Positions 1 to 13,110 of a stretch of 64,000 bases of DNA are shown here, piece by piece (position 1 is the first letter of the stretch; each line of letters starts with the position of its first letter). The position numbers were made by a program, and so were the translations under genes. Below the pieces are notes generated by a model. The model had not been told where the DNA came from. It searched no databases and was given only the letters and a program-made list of their open reading frames with translations. Origin of the DNA: Tubulanus polymorphus (taxonomy: Eukaryota > Nemertea > Palaeonemertea > Tubulaniformes > Tubulanidae); NCBI RefSeq assembly GCF_964204645.1, contig NC_134025.1:5027001-5091000 (forward strand). Reading direction: 5' to 3'.

Positions 1-297
1 CGACCATTCATGTATTCAATTGTCGAAAGTTAAACCCGATCATAGTTCATACTGATATGGATGTAAGAAAAATGATTATTTCGATTGTCTAGTTAACGGG
101 AGCGGGTTAAAGGCGCAGTGATCGGTGAGAATAGGGTGGAAATCCCATCGTTCAGATCTATGATTATCCTCAAAACTATAATTGACCCATAACTGTAGAC
201 GCTTTTTGTTTTGTCTTAACAAGAAACTAGGATTACGAGAAACTGGGCCTTGCTACTGTGTAATTGAAGCAGGGTGACATATCGCGAAGCTACTTAC

Positions 298-1528
298 GCC
301 GTTAGTTCTTGTGCAGATCGGTGAACTCTTTCGGTTTATCATTTCCTGTATATAGCTTATTGGCAACGTGACACCTTCGCCATCCAACGCAAATCCATAA
401 GGCAGAATGCTTTTATATGATCCTATAAACATCAGCGAAACCCCCATAGAATGTGTAATCCATTGACTCATTGGCTCTCTTCCCGGCAACAGAAACACGT
501 TCAGAAGACCCCAGACCCCTCGCCATACGTTCAAAGATCCGTGTATCCCAATTATCCAGTACACGGATTCAAAAATCGACAGCCATATCGTTTTCGATGC
601 CAATTTTCTGGAGATAATCGCAGCCAGCTTTTGCCAGAAAACATAGATAAAACAAATGAGGTATCCGATTATTAATGATACCCAACTACTTTTAGTTTTG
701 TCATCCGGATACAAGATGGCATCGAGAAACACCCATGAACCTCGCCAAACAAACACAACAAGTCCATGAATCACGACGGTCGTGAAAAGAATATCCAAGA
801 ACCAGTTGTAAGGTGTCTTCGGCTGTAAATAATGATAAGTCGTCATGTAGTGAAATTAGTGTCGTACTGATTGCAATGTTTGGTCGTTCATACTGTAAAC
901 ATTGCGGAGATGCTATTTCTTTTGAAAGTGAAATTTAGGAAGGACTCATGGAACAAGCCTGATATAATAATCTCAAGAAATCCTATCAACCCACCGTTCT
1001 TCGAAATCTTGTAGAAATGACGAAAAAGTTATCGTGTCGATCTATTACGCTGAGCAATGGCGGGGCGTACGCGTTCTTTGCACCTCGAAATAGCGCCAAC
1101 ATTGCGAATCCTATAATTGTGGAGGTCATGCCGCTGAGCGCCCCAGTTCCAGTGTAGTGATCCCACAACGTCCAAACACCTCGCCAATGATTCACGATTG
1201 CTCCACTAAGCACGTAGAGATATACTCGGGAACAAATGATAAACAATATTACATTTTGCCCATGTAAACATTTTTCTAATTTAAACTGCAGAAGATTGAA
1301 AATCATGACGAGACAAACTCCAATCCCGTATGATATAAAGCAGTTTAACGGGGCTTCACGAGGTAAATAATGATCCATCAATTCCCATGTGCCTCTCCAG
1401 TAACTAACGACTAACGGTGCGATTATGAAAAACGTTATTATCACATCTAAAGAATAAAATGTTACACCAGCTACCTCAGCTTTTCTTTTGTCTATGGCGG
1501 TGCTCGGATGTGATATGCTGGTGGACAT
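298..1528 (-). CDS. Fuseless-family multipass membrane protein, copy A (3' end outside window)
   Basis: Two coding exons are visible on the minus strand: 1528-995 (178 codons, donor GTGGGT) and 822-298 (175 codons, donor GTAAGT at 297), both in phase 0. A further C-terminal exon, as seen in copy B, must lie left of base 1. The start is the ATG at 1526-1528, which follows a TTTTTCAG acceptor, so there is an upstream 5' UTR exon. The protein has about eight hydrophobic segments and four copies of a W-R-G-x-W motif followed by L/F-x-D (YWRGTWELMD, HWRGVWTLWD, VWRGSWVFLD, VWRGVWGLLN). This pattern matches the Fuseless family (Drosophila fusl), which acts at presynaptic terminals in calcium channel placement and vesicle release. 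A neuronal role here is inferred from the family. Copy B is its tandem neighbour. Confidence 0.82.
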
Positions 1529-4500
1529 GGTGATCACCTCCAACCTGAAAAATATTTAGGATATGCATACTCCAAACGTGAGCTGAACTTGTTTCTTTCT
1601 TTGGCATACATAGTTATATTTCACCAGAAAAACACTATAGGTAATCTCACCTAAACGACATATACACCAACCTCCTAAATTCCCATAGTTACGTATAGGC
1701 CTAAACAAAGTCTCATCTAAACCATGGGCTCTAAAATGAAGTCCACGCTAAGAACCAGTTTTAATATACCGCAGGATCCATACAAAAAGCAGATGTTTTA
1801 TACGTGTGGGAATAGCTTACTTGTAAAATGAAGTGTAATTTCTTTACATTGGATTTTGATCGCAATGGAGTACATACTGTATAAAACATGGTGACCGAGT
1901 TATCGATAGATTGTAAAATGTATTGTATTCATAAGACTTCGTTTTGAATAGGTCTCGATGAAAATATGAGAATACGTGAGGAGCGATAGACACTGACGAT
2001 GCCAAACCGATGGACTCGGGAGAACCGCAAGGAAATGTCCTTCGTATTATTTATTGTGTTTATTACTAACAATTTCCGAGTAGATTATCCATGATTGACA
2101 CACCAGCTCCTTTCCATGATTTAACCGCACACATTTTTTGTTCTCTTATTTTATGTTTGAGCTACTTCTTAGTTGTTTCAGAAGTTGAAAAAACTGCATT
2201 TATTTGAGATTTTTCAAAATTTTTGGACACACGTTTGGCAACCTTTTTACACAAACTTTGCAAACAACAGAAATTCTGTCAATCATTCTAAGTAAGTGTG
2301 ACTACGTAAAATGTCCAACTAATCTATTTAACCTTCTATGATTTATCTACAATATTTAAATTCTGTAAAGTCCAATGTTGTCTACTGCATCACACCTTGA
2401 TAAATCTGGTGCCTATACATATATATTTAGGATATATTCAGACAAAATGGTATGTTTCGACGCCCGCGATGTTTTTAATCCTGGAAATTATTCTCATCGC
2501 TCTGATCTAACAAGAATAGTAACTAGATGGCGACTTCGTTGCAGATGATACTTACTTCTCTCGTTTCTTTTTCCAATGGCTCTGCCCCTAAATATTAATA
2601 TATTTCCTGTTTATTTGCATATCGATCACCCGTCCGAGCTAGTTTTAAATGATTCATCGAATACAGTGTTAGGGTTTTACCTCTACGGGTATTTTTCCTA
2701 TTCGGTGTTGTGTCCTAGCTTGCTGTGCCTCTCGTGTGGCCCTTTGTGGAGGCCTTTCTTTTCTAGTACACATATCACTTGTTTCTAGTAAATCTACTTG
2801 AAATGATTCAATTTTTAGATAAATGTTTATTTGAGTGACACGTACATAAAAGAGAAAAATAATAAAGCCATGTAATATTTTAGCTCTTGTTTTTATCAAT
2901 CTATCTACCGCAGTATTTAGTGGTATACAAAACAGGTGAATAGATCGTCAATGTTTGTCGTAAATTTACGATAAATGATTCTATTTATTAGATACATGTT
3001 TGTCGAGTTCCTGGAGCGCTAAATTGAAGAACCAGCGAACTGGCTTCTTGTTGTATTCTTAGACGTATGAACAGGTTCTTGGAATAATTTCAACTAGATG
3101 TCATATTGTATTGATGAGTTATTGATTGACGTAATGGGGGTAATGGTGTATGAGTGACGGTATTGTTATTTTTTCTTATTGTATCAAATATTGATACACC
3201 TATCATTTTCGCAGTGTTCCTTGAATATACGACTATTGTTGAATTCTTTCAACGAGCCAATCTTCTTCCCTTTTCATTGTTCTAATTGTTTTTTGACTTG
3301 AAAGAAGGTTTTACCAAAGTGCACAAACCGGAAAATTATAGATCGTATCTCGATCAGTATTGAACGCGCACAAACTAATCATTTTTGAGGGACGTATACG
3401 AAAATCTCAAGCACTAAAGCCATTCATTTTTTAACATTATAGGTATATGTTAGTCAAAATTTCCATTTCTAAATATTATCCACTAATCATATCGTTTGCA
3501 GCATAAATTGGCCAGACGATTTGATTTTTTAATAGGTATATGCGTATTATGACAATTTATTGTTCTAATGATTAATTCTTCATGCAGAAAAATACAGGCA
3601 TTTCCACTTCCAGAAAATCAACGTTGACGATTATAGAGCATCTATAGTACTGCTAAATAGGCAGAAGGAAGGAAGTAGTCAAGATATCCTTCCGTTATAT
3701 TGCACGAATTAAACTCTTAAGTGTGTTCAAAAAGGTTGGAACGCTTTCTTGGAAAAAAAGAATAGTGTGGCTTCATTCTCGAAACTAACAGCGACGTTTA
3801 TGACATTCTCATACTAACATCGTGACTTAAATAGCATTATTTTATGTGAATTAAACAAATCCACTCAAACATTGGAGATTTATTATGGCGAATGATAATA
3901 GAATTTACATATGTATATCCCAATTATAGCCTACGTCATTATATACATGCGTAGGCCTATATACGTGTGTCCCCTATAAAGAATGTGTTTTAAAAGGTGA
4001 ACGGAAAAAAGGAATACAGAAAAATTGACCAAGGAAAAAATGACCACGGAAAAAATGGCCAGAGGAATTCAATCAAAAATGAACTACCATTTTATGAATT
4101 TCAACAAGATTAAATGCATAGATCTTTTGACATGTCACTTCTTGAGATTATTAGAATACGTCATTTTAATGTGGGAATTCGTGCGACCAGCTAAACGAAT
4201 AAAGAGCATTGGTCACTGCCATGTAGAATTAACATGAATTATATTTACAAAAAGAAAACATGTACTGACTATGATGCTGGTAATCATGGAATGAATGATT
4301 TCCTCCGCAGTGTTACAGAAAACATTTACTTTTGAATCAGTGGTCCAACAGAAAAATCCAGCTCGATCTGCATTGTATTGCAATTACTTGACTCAATACA
4401 ATATATACCTCTTGAAAAATTTAAAAAATGTCATTAGATATAAAGATCAATTCGATATCAACATTGCCACTAGATAAATTCATCTCCAATTCTCATAAAT

Positions 4501-4905
4501 TTTCCTTGCCCATTTTTTTTTCGTGGCCGTTTTTCCTACAATCGATTAAAGGTGTTCACATGCATGCGAGATGTACAATTAAATCATATTCCTCATTTGA
4601 AAAAGACAAGATTTCTCAATTCTCAATCAAACAGTCATTACATATCAGTATTGCATTCATTAAGAACGAATACGATAATTTCCTCCTGTTTTCATCATCA
4701 TTTTGATTGTGTTTGAAGCTCGGTTTTTATGGTAGGAATTATTAAAGAAATATAAATATGATTACAAAAATCTAAGACATACAACAATATAACTAATATT
4801 AACTAATAAAAAACGGTAATCTTACAACATAAAATGAAACATAACAGCGCCAGAGACGAAACATATTACATGTATTGTATAAAGTGTTTGTTCTTTATAA
4901 GACTT
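1529..4905. other. Interval between the two Fuseless-family genes
   Basis: It holds the 5' leader region of copy A (an acceptor lies just upstream of its ATG) and the 3' flank of copy B. The open frames here are short, overlap on both strands and lack coding character. I see no other gene, RNA gene or clear mobile element. Confidence 0.6.
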
Positions 4906-6942
4906 TCACACTTTCTCAAAAGTGGATTGCACGCTATCCATCTCGACTAAAGACCCGTTTTTCTTGAGAGATTCGATGTCCGTGGTTTTCTGTTCATTTT
5001 CGCCCTTAAAATGGAAAAGGAATATAATAAATACATCTAGATAAATATACGGTATCTAATACAGCACATTTAAAAATCGAAATACGTCTTGGGACTTTCA
5101 GAGAAGAATCAGCCAAAGAATAAAGAAATTGGAAGTTCCCCTTCGGCGCACAAGTCATTCTTATGAATACCACTTATGGATTATGTAAGTGCAGAAAGTT
5201 TATAATTCGCGTGCATCGATGATGGAATTACAAGTTACCAAATGAAGGTGTGTTTGATTGGCTGACCATGGTCTTTCAAAGCTTTTTAATTACTACAAAT
5301 GGCGAGAGAACATTACAAAGTACAGTTCACTATATATAGAATTACAGAATTTCGTTGGTATCATTGATAAGTTTTCATGTCTTAGCATAGACTCCAGGAA
5401 AACAATATGCAGAATATACTAAAATATTACTTTCTTATAATCATGCTTTTAACGAAAAAATCTATTAAGCTATTACTTACAGTACTTGATGATCTTGTAC
5501 AAATTGGAGAATTCTGTCTGTTAACTATCTCCTGTATATAGCGTATTGGCAGTGTGACGCCTTCACCATCCATCACAAATCCAACGGCTAAAATGCTTTT
5601 GTATGTGCATATGAACATTAATGACACCCCCATAGAATGCGTAATCCATTGACTAATTGGCTCTCTTCCCGGCAACAGAAATACGTCCAAGAGGCCCCAG
5701 ACCCCTCGCCAAAGGTTAAGAGGCCCATAGAACCCTACTATCCAGTATGCAGATTCGAAAATCGACACCCATATTGTTTTTGCTGCCAGCTTCCTTGAGA
5801 TAATCGTAGCCAACTTTTGCCAGAACAGATAAACAAAAGAAATCAGATATCCGATTATCAGAGATACCCAACAGCTTTTAGCTTTGTCATCCGGATACAA
5901 GATGGCATCGAGAAACACCCATGAACCTCGCCAGACAAACACAACAAGCCCATGAATTACGACGGTTGTGAAAAGAATATCCAAGAACCAGTAATAAGGT
6001 GTCTTCGGCTGAAAAAAAGGATATATGTTTTTACAGATAAAGGTAGCAAGTTTCATATGTAAATCTTGAGTGTTTATACTTTCTAATTGGTATTATATCG
6101 AGCTGTCAAAGCCATATAAATTGCGCATTCTCCAAGATTTCTATGCAGCTATATAAAAATCATTTAGCATATATATTTCTGAAAGGAAACATATACGTTT
6201 CAATTTTCGATGACATTTAATTACGGCACATACCCGATTAAGCTTTTCATACATATGAATTAATTCAGTTCCCATAGAAATTAGATTAGATCAAGCACGT
6301 GTGCATAATTACTCAGAACGGTGTCGTGTTGATATGTGTTTTAGGGGTCTCGTGATGTTAGCGTGTTTGAACATTTATCCGATGTACTGCCCTAGGTAAA
6401 CATACCGTTGTTCGAAACCTTGTGGAAATTAAAAAGAATTCATCATGTCGGTCTATTACGCTGAGCAATGGCGGGGCGTACGCGTTCTTTGCACCTCGAA
6501 ATATCGCCAACATTGCGAATCCTATAATTGTGGAGGTCATGCCGCTGAGCGCCCCAGTTCCAGTGTAGTGATCCCACAGCGTCCAAACACCTCGCCAATG
6601 ATTCACGATTCCTCCACTAAGCACGTAGAGATATACTCGGGAACAAATGATAAACAATATTACATTTTGCCCATGTAAACATTTTTCTAATTTAAACTGC
6701 AGAAGATTGAAAATCATGACGAGACAAACTCCAATTCCGTATGATATGAAGCAGTTTAACGGGGCTTCACGAGGTAAATAATGATCCATCAATTCCCATG
6801 TGCCTCTCCAGTAACTAACGACTAACGGTGCGATTATGAAAAACGTTATTATCACATCTAAAACGTAGAATATGACGCTAGCGACCGAACTTTTTTCTTT
6901 TTCGGCTTCCGTTTTTGCTTCCATTTCGTCACGGGTGGACAT
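4906..6942 (-). CDS. Fuseless-family multipass membrane protein, copy B (complete)
   Basis: There are three coding exons: 6942-6406 (179 codons, donor GTATGT), 6008-5481 (176 codons, TTTTTTTCAG acceptor, donor GTAAGT) and 5004-4906 (32 codons plus TGA, acceptor TTTTAAG). All junctions are phase 0, giving 387 aa. The ATG follows an acceptor at 6959-6960, so the leader contains an intron. The protein has a polar N-terminus of about 25 residues, then hydrophobic segments with four WRGxW motifs: YWRGTWELMD and HWRGVWTLWD in exon 1, VWRGSWVFLD and LWRGVWGLLD in exon 2. The last exon encodes a charged cytoplasmic-type tail ending FEKV. That ending loosely fits a class III PDZ ligand, which is speculative. 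Family identity (Fuseless, presynaptic) is well supported; function in this animal is inferred. Confidence 0.86.
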
Positions 6943-7830
6943 GGTTACCACGCTTCGCCTAAAATATATTTAGGAAAAACAATTATCTTGGAATTCTTCC
7001 AATTGGAATATCTTTGGTGATGCTAAGTATTTATTAGCTTTATAACAAATGAAAACAAATCACCGCGATTCCAAGATGTTTTCAACCCGGCACCGGTTTA
7101 TATACAATGTAAGCATACAAACTCAACTCAAATAGACTACAATAGATACCAAAGAAATAACGGAATATCCACAACCAAAAAACTACATTCTCGTCTGAGA
7201 TTTCGCACAGCATTAAAAGTCCATAATATCGTCAGACGTCTGATCAAATGGCTATTTGCAGGAGGTTTCTAAACGTATATAATACGCAGAAATACGTACT
7301 TCCCACTGCGTTGAATAGACCAAAACTAAATTGCGCGTCACGCACAAAATGTCGTCGAGACGTCAAAAAGGCATTTAGAAAATTTCAATGATCTACAGTG
7401 CTTTGAGAAGTTCCTTCCTTTCAAAGGAAATGATTTCAATCAAATAGATCATGTTGAATATCAATTTTGAATTTGATATATATAGCCTACATTTTTGAAA
7501 CATTGGCATATATGGTGACATTTCAGTTTTGGATAAACAGTTGGGTCATCAAGAGAAATTAAGCGGAACATCTTTCAACTTTTTATTTACAATTGTATCC
7601 ATGTCCTTCTATGTATTTCGCTTAAAATCTAAATTATTCATAAATTACCAAAAATACGGAAGCGTCTTCAAAGCCGTTATTCCGTGTATTCAAACAAATT
7701 AGAAATGCTCGAAAAATATTTCATAGATGATAATTTGATTGAAATACTTATGATAAAACGGATTTGAGTGTTCTTATCATGTTAATATAACGACTGCTTG
7801 CAGGCTTGGAAAGAACTGGTAATCGCATCT

Positions 7831-7854
7831 ATATATATATATATATATATATAT
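7831..7854. repeat. (AT)n microsatellite
   Basis: Twelve uninterrupted AT units. Confidence 0.95.
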
Positions 7855-10699
7855 GTATTAGTGGGGAGTACGTATTTGGCTACATTTTCTAATTAAACTA
7901 TTTACGATATGTTGAGTATTTGGGTTAGATACTGTCTTGGTTCATGCATGGACTGTACACTGTCCTTTGAATAACCCAACCTGCCACCAATACCGTATTT
8001 TTAAAGTAGGATTCATCGATTCACAATTTTTTAGTTCCAAATTTATATTATTACAACTTCGAGTACAGCCCCACAAGCGGATCTACCAACATCTCAGTAT
8101 GATGTTGGGAATACTTGCCCAGATGTACAAGGAGTATTCAGCGGCGTTCTCTCCATTTTCTCCTATAAGTAACTGAATTTTTAAAAACTTATTCAAATCT
8201 TTTGGCCACCATTGTTTGATTGTATATTGAGTCAACGTTTTTAGTTCTTATTTTGTTATTCGGAATTACTAACTTCCCAAACGCTATGCATTTAATGCGT
8301 ATAGCATCAACATCACCCATCGTTGATTAAAGGTCAAATACAAACATCGGTGCAAACTAATGTCATTATTCATATAATATGTGAATGCAAGTTTCGGACA
8401 CAGAGCTTGTCTTACACGTATCGAGATTATACATCGGGCATTAGCGTTTTGTTCACGCGCATCGAATAAGGCTCGTTTTACTTTCATGATCACACATTTC
8501 AAAATCACATTTAGCCACAGTGGCTTCAGGCAGGACACGCGGATCTATTGCAATTATATAAAGGCGTAACCTTTGAGTTGTTGATGTTACAACTAAAATT
8601 CCTAACGCCAGAGCGTAATCATCTGAACATTACGAGTTCATTACACCCAACCTTAATTAAGGCCCACCGCATACGAGCGCAAATTGTACTGCGATAAGTT
8701 CGTACGCGATAGAATGATACCACAATTCACTCCATGGCCCAGTGTGGCCACGATCAGGTCGTTATGGGTAAAAGTGGTAAATCATTTGGGCGTTTAGTCG
8801 AGCGGTAAGGGCTTTCGGTTTTTGAAGTTAGGTCAGATTATTTTAGGTTTTCCGCCATCTACAAACCAACTTTTGATTCATATAATTTACTTTTATTTTT
8901 CTTAGTTATTCAAAATGTTTCCTCTCGACATAAATTAATTAATCCTCATTGTCTTCTACCCGTTTCTCCGAAGTTCCGGTATGCATTTAGCGTGGAATCA
9001 GTCCAACGCACACGAGCCGAAAAATGCGCAAAGAAAAGAGCTGTGGTAATATCTGTAGTATTTTCAAGGGGCTTTCCGTCCTCTTGTCAAATTCATTTGG
9101 ATATAAATGATTTCTTCTCTCTCCGTACGCGTGTTTCGTGGCAACACGTGGCTGAGCGCATTACCTATAATTTTGAATTTGTATGAGGTTATATTCGGAG
9201 TTTGACCAGTGAGCTTGCAACAGCTCGGAGGTTGCGCGTTGCGAACTTTTAGCGTTCTCAACAAAAAAGAATGAATTGTGATATTCCAATTTGTATTTAC
9301 ATGAATATCCAAAGTAGAGCGCTGTAATTTTGCTTTTATCAAATAGGATTCTGATGGGCGTAGATGACCTACGTAACAATTTGGCGCGACGACCTGTATT
9401 AAAGCAGTCAAATCGTGCAGCATTTCCCCAAAAGTTTTATTCTATTTTTGTTACTCACCTTGAAGCGGGAAACTTTTCGAGTGCGTATGTCCGGGAAATC
9501 TTTACAAATTATCATACATCATGATTTATCCATCCATCCATCCATATTCAAAGCGCGTTGTAAATTACCCTGTAACATGTATACACAGAAGCGGAAAGAC
9601 AAGGGAAATGAACAAGCGATCGTAATGGCTCGTGACCTTTTCTAATTGAATGTCACAACGCAGTAGTCAAATTATTAACTAGGATACAACAATTACATCC
9701 CTACTTTCTTGCGAAGTTCATTTCCCCACAAATAGTTTCGTGACATACTGTGCTGAATTAACGGATGAAGATTCTTTGATAGAACCACTTAATTAGGTCA
9801 CACGTCACTGTCATAGTGTGTCCATATTCATGATCAAAACCCTGATGATCTATACATAGGTTAATATAATATTTATCCATGAAGTCTTGTTCGGATACAA
9901 AAAATTATAGATCAGCATTCCATCTATCCTTATATAGATTCCATATACGTATATACTATATATACAGTTTAGATCTGCGAGTTTAGATCACAAAATATAC
10001 TCGTTGGGATAATGCAATACAAGCTGTTTATATCAGCTGTTGCAACAAAACGCTGTTGGAACTCACAGAAACAATATATTCGTGTTTATATGATGTTAAT
10101 AAGGGAGGCATTTCCCGTGATTTCCTATATTTTGAAAGGTTACAACAGAACAATGCGCCACTCTTTCGATTATCTGTAATTATACGTAAGTATAGTTAAA
10201 AGTTATTTCACTCCCAATACCTAATCCTTGTACTTATGTGCAAGGATAAGCTATATGGAATAGAATAATGCAAAACCAAACGTAAATTAAGATTCAACTA
10301 AAAACCGAGCTCACGGGCAGCTATTCTTCACAGACGTTGCGTATTAGATTTGTTCCAGATGCAAATACATAATGGGACACATTTGTTGTATCGGGTATTC
10401 TCACGTCTGGGAAAGGTTCATCTGGTTGTAATTTTTTCACTGCTATAATGAACTATCTTGGGGATTAGGCAATTTTGCACGCATTTTGAGCCGATAATTG
10501 AAACCCAAAAAGGGGATGATTGTGTTTGTAATAGAGTGCATTAATTGACAGTCGTGTTGAATTGCAGTCCAATAGGTAATGAGGCCAAACCTATCCACAC
10601 CTACATTATTTCCTAGTAATTACGCTATTTTGTATTGTTCTGTTTTGCTGTATACCTGATGACAATGTATAGTGTGCGAAATACCCGAGAGCATGAGTC

Positions 10700-11330
10700 T
10701 GAGACCGACACTCTGTCACTCAACCAGTGCCGGCGGATTGAGGGACCGGGGCACGGCGTGCTGCCCTAAAAGTTGTCTGGAAAACATTCTGGACCCTTTT
10801 TAGCGCATTGTGTCTTGAAATATATTAGTCTTTTTAAACAGACTAGTGTTTTTCTCTATTGTAGTTGTTTAAAAAATCAGGTTCTATAACTACATTTAAG
10901 ATTTCAGAAATTGCTGATCAGTCCCCCTTTGTTTCAGTGCCGTGAGAGTGGAGAGGCCCCAATCCCCCACCGTCCCTGGATCGCCGGTCGTCTCTTCAGT
11001 GCCGCCTTAAGTCCTGGATCCATCCCTGCATCCGAACGTGTGTCGGCAGTCCCCGGCCTGATGAATTGACTAAGGGGCTCCGGATACCTATGATACACGG
11101 ACGCCGCGTCAGGCTGGTGCGCCCGACAGAAAAGCAGACCGAGACGGTTCGCCAAAAGTGTAAATCAAGCGCCGGCCATTACCGACTCCTGCAGAGTTGA
11201 ACTAAAAAATAGTGCCAGGTCATCGTTCTAGGGACAGCGCACCGGTGCGTGGGGTTGATCCGGATTTAGGATATGGAGCATTCCTATCATTTGTTATTGT
11301 GCTGGCAAGCGAGTGTATCTTTTCGGGCTG
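10700..11330. other. GC- and CpG-rich segment, possible decayed repeat
   Basis: The base composition is clearly richer in G+C and CpG than the flanks, with runs such as GGACCGGGGCACGGCG near 10743. It carries short open frames with no recognisable domain. It may be an old interspersed repeat or a CpG-rich stretch upstream of the F-box gene. The sequence alone does not decide. Confidence 0.3.
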
Positions 11331-11902
11331 GCATGTGAGTGTGGCGCCTCGTACCGTATTGGTTCAGTTGGGTTTTCCCTACATAAAGCATTCATTCATG
11401 GTCGACATGCTATGGCATGACATGACATGCAATGTGAATTGTCAATTAAATGCATCGCCTTCGTAGCTCTACTAAAGTAAAGCCAAAGGCCGGGATCAAT
11501 TTGTTTCAAGACTTGAGACACTTAAAACCGATAGTATAGCTTACATGATACACTGTGGACTTGGACTGGCAACAACAACAGTAAGTTTGGTGGGAGCAAT
11601 CTGAAACTTATTGAGCTTTTGTTGTCATGTTGTTTGCGCGAAAAGTCGCCGATCGATATGATTGGTGAAATGAGCTGTAATTATGTTTCTTGTTATTTAG
11701 GGCGAGCGATGGATCGATCGATTTTGTGATTTTTTCTGCGATGTTGGTGCCCTGCCTCTAAAACTGTTGTGATTGTTGAGATATCCCACTGCAGTAGTAT
11801 TCAGCTGGTAGTATTGCGGAAGTACTGCGATATAGCTTTCCTCATCTTACACTGGCTAGATTGACTGGTTACAATTCTTCGAGTCACCTCGCTCCATAAT
11901 AA

Positions 11903-12362
11903 ATGATGGATAGGCTAAAAAATCCTGTACCTGTACCGGTAGCGCTTGAAAAGTCTGATATTCTGTTACACTTGTTTTCGTTTTTGGATCCTATTAGTCT
12001 CGGAAACTGTGCTCAAGTTAACAAATTGTGGTATAATATTATCATCAAAGATTATGATAAATCAATCTGGTCTGGACATTGTATCAATAAATGTGGTTTA
12101 ACGGAGTGTGAGTTGAAAGATGCCAAACGAAGTTGTATGGTAAGCTTGATCCTCACTAAGTAACAATAGTATGACTTGCCTCTTCACATCGAAATGCGTA
12201 CAATTATTATTCTAATTTTTACAGGATATTGTGAAAGACAACTATAAACGACGAAAGAAAAAAGAAAAACTGATTGATGATGGGATTTTATATGGTGAAG
12301 ACATATCAGGACTAACTGCTGTAGATTGGGGTGAGATTGTTGAGGCTTACCAGCAACAATAA
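11903..12362 (+). CDS. Small F-box protein, FBXO48-like
   Basis: Two exons, 11903-12139 (ATG to donor GTAAGC) and 12225-12362 (acceptor TTTACAG, stop TAA), join in phase 0 to give 124 aa. Residues about 17-60 form an F-box: an L-x-x-L-F-S-F-L-D core, then N-C-A-Q-V-N-K-L-W and a W-S-G-H-C tail. F-box proteins bind SKP1 in SCF ubiquitin ligases and choose substrates. The C-terminus ends in D-W-G-E-I-V-E-A, which resembles the W-G-E-I-L-E-A ending of vertebrate FBXO48, also a small protein with no large substrate domain. The middle is a basic stretch (KRRKKKEK). The start could be the second ATG one codon later. The F-box is clear; the FBXO48 assignment is tentative. Confidence 0.75.
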
Positions 12363-13110
12363 ATGTTCTTTTGATCTATGATCATTTAACCCTGAGGTTT
12401 TCAAACAAGTATATTGATGATTTACAACAACTCCATATCTAGTCTGATATTTTATTGTTAATGTTCATTTTTTAATGAAAATCTACATTTTAAATTACTA
12501 AATTATTTGTGTATCCATCATTAGTGAATTAATTATCTTATTTATTTAATTTATTTTTTTCATTGTTTTTGTTTAAGTAGGCCTATAGGGTACCTATTAG
12601 AGCATAGATAATATATCACTAGTCAATAAAGCTTAAGTGAGTCATTGTAAGTCACCCTATTTTACAATTCAGTACTAGGGGCCTATACTTCTTCACCTTA
12701 GAGCAATCATCGGATATTGTTCGTTCATTTTACCAAATCTTTAGTGTATTTGAGTATAAAGTACATTTGATTACCGGTATTAGGTTTATGGTATGTTTTA
12801 ACGTGGTGTGGTATCATTATTTGTATTTTATTGTATCTGAACGTTTGGTAATAAAATATGATTCGAAACAAATAAGTTGCCGTTGTTTTAATTTAATTCT
12901 ACACTGTGTCCTGCACAGTAGAGAAGCGAGACTCAGAAAAGGTTCGATCCTCCACAATTTAGAAAAAAAATTACGAAAAACGAAATCAACCGTAAAGAAT
13001 GGAGTCCATCTGTCATTTCTACATTCTTTGATCAAAAACCAGTAAGCGACCAACCCTGGCAAGCGAGCGAGAATCACGCAACAGAAAGAAAGGGTTAACC
13101 GAAAAATAAA
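12363..13110. other. F-box 3' UTR and PSMG1 promoter interval
   Basis: This AT-rich stretch carries AATAAA signals in its first part and no credible coding frame. The second half should hold the PSMG1 promoter; no TATA box is obvious at a convincing spacing. Confidence 0.55.
12625..12630 (+). terminator. Poly(A) signal, F-box gene
   Basis: AATAAA lies about 260 bp after the F-box stop codon. Another AATAAA lies near 12850. Confidence 0.5.

Larger units (their letters stand above)
6959..11902. other. Gene-poor interval between Fuseless copy B and the F-box gene
   Basis: No open frame looks conserved. It contains the upstream leader of copy B, a perfect (AT)12 microsatellite at 7831-7854, a short CATC run near 9530 and a GC-rich stretch at about 10700-11330. 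Near 8790 there is a lone sequence like the A box of a tRNA-derived element without a matching B box. Confidence 0.55.

Noticed and set aside
1-252. Search for the C-terminal exon of Fuseless copy A
   Set aside because: No minus-strand acceptor followed by a frame like the copy B tail is seen; it probably lies left of the window.
8780-8850. tRNA-like stretch (GTTTAGTCGAGCGGTAAGGG resembles a D arm/A box)
   Set aside because: No matching B box (GGTTCGAATCC type) at the right distance and no cloverleaf; at most a decayed tRNA-derived SINE head.
9064-9524. Overlapping open frames on both strands near 9.1-9.5 kb
   Set aside because: They shadow each other, have no domain and no splice or poly(A) context.
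12930-12960. GGTTCGATCC resembling a tRNA T-loop
   Set aside because: No D arm or acceptor stem upstream at tRNA spacing.
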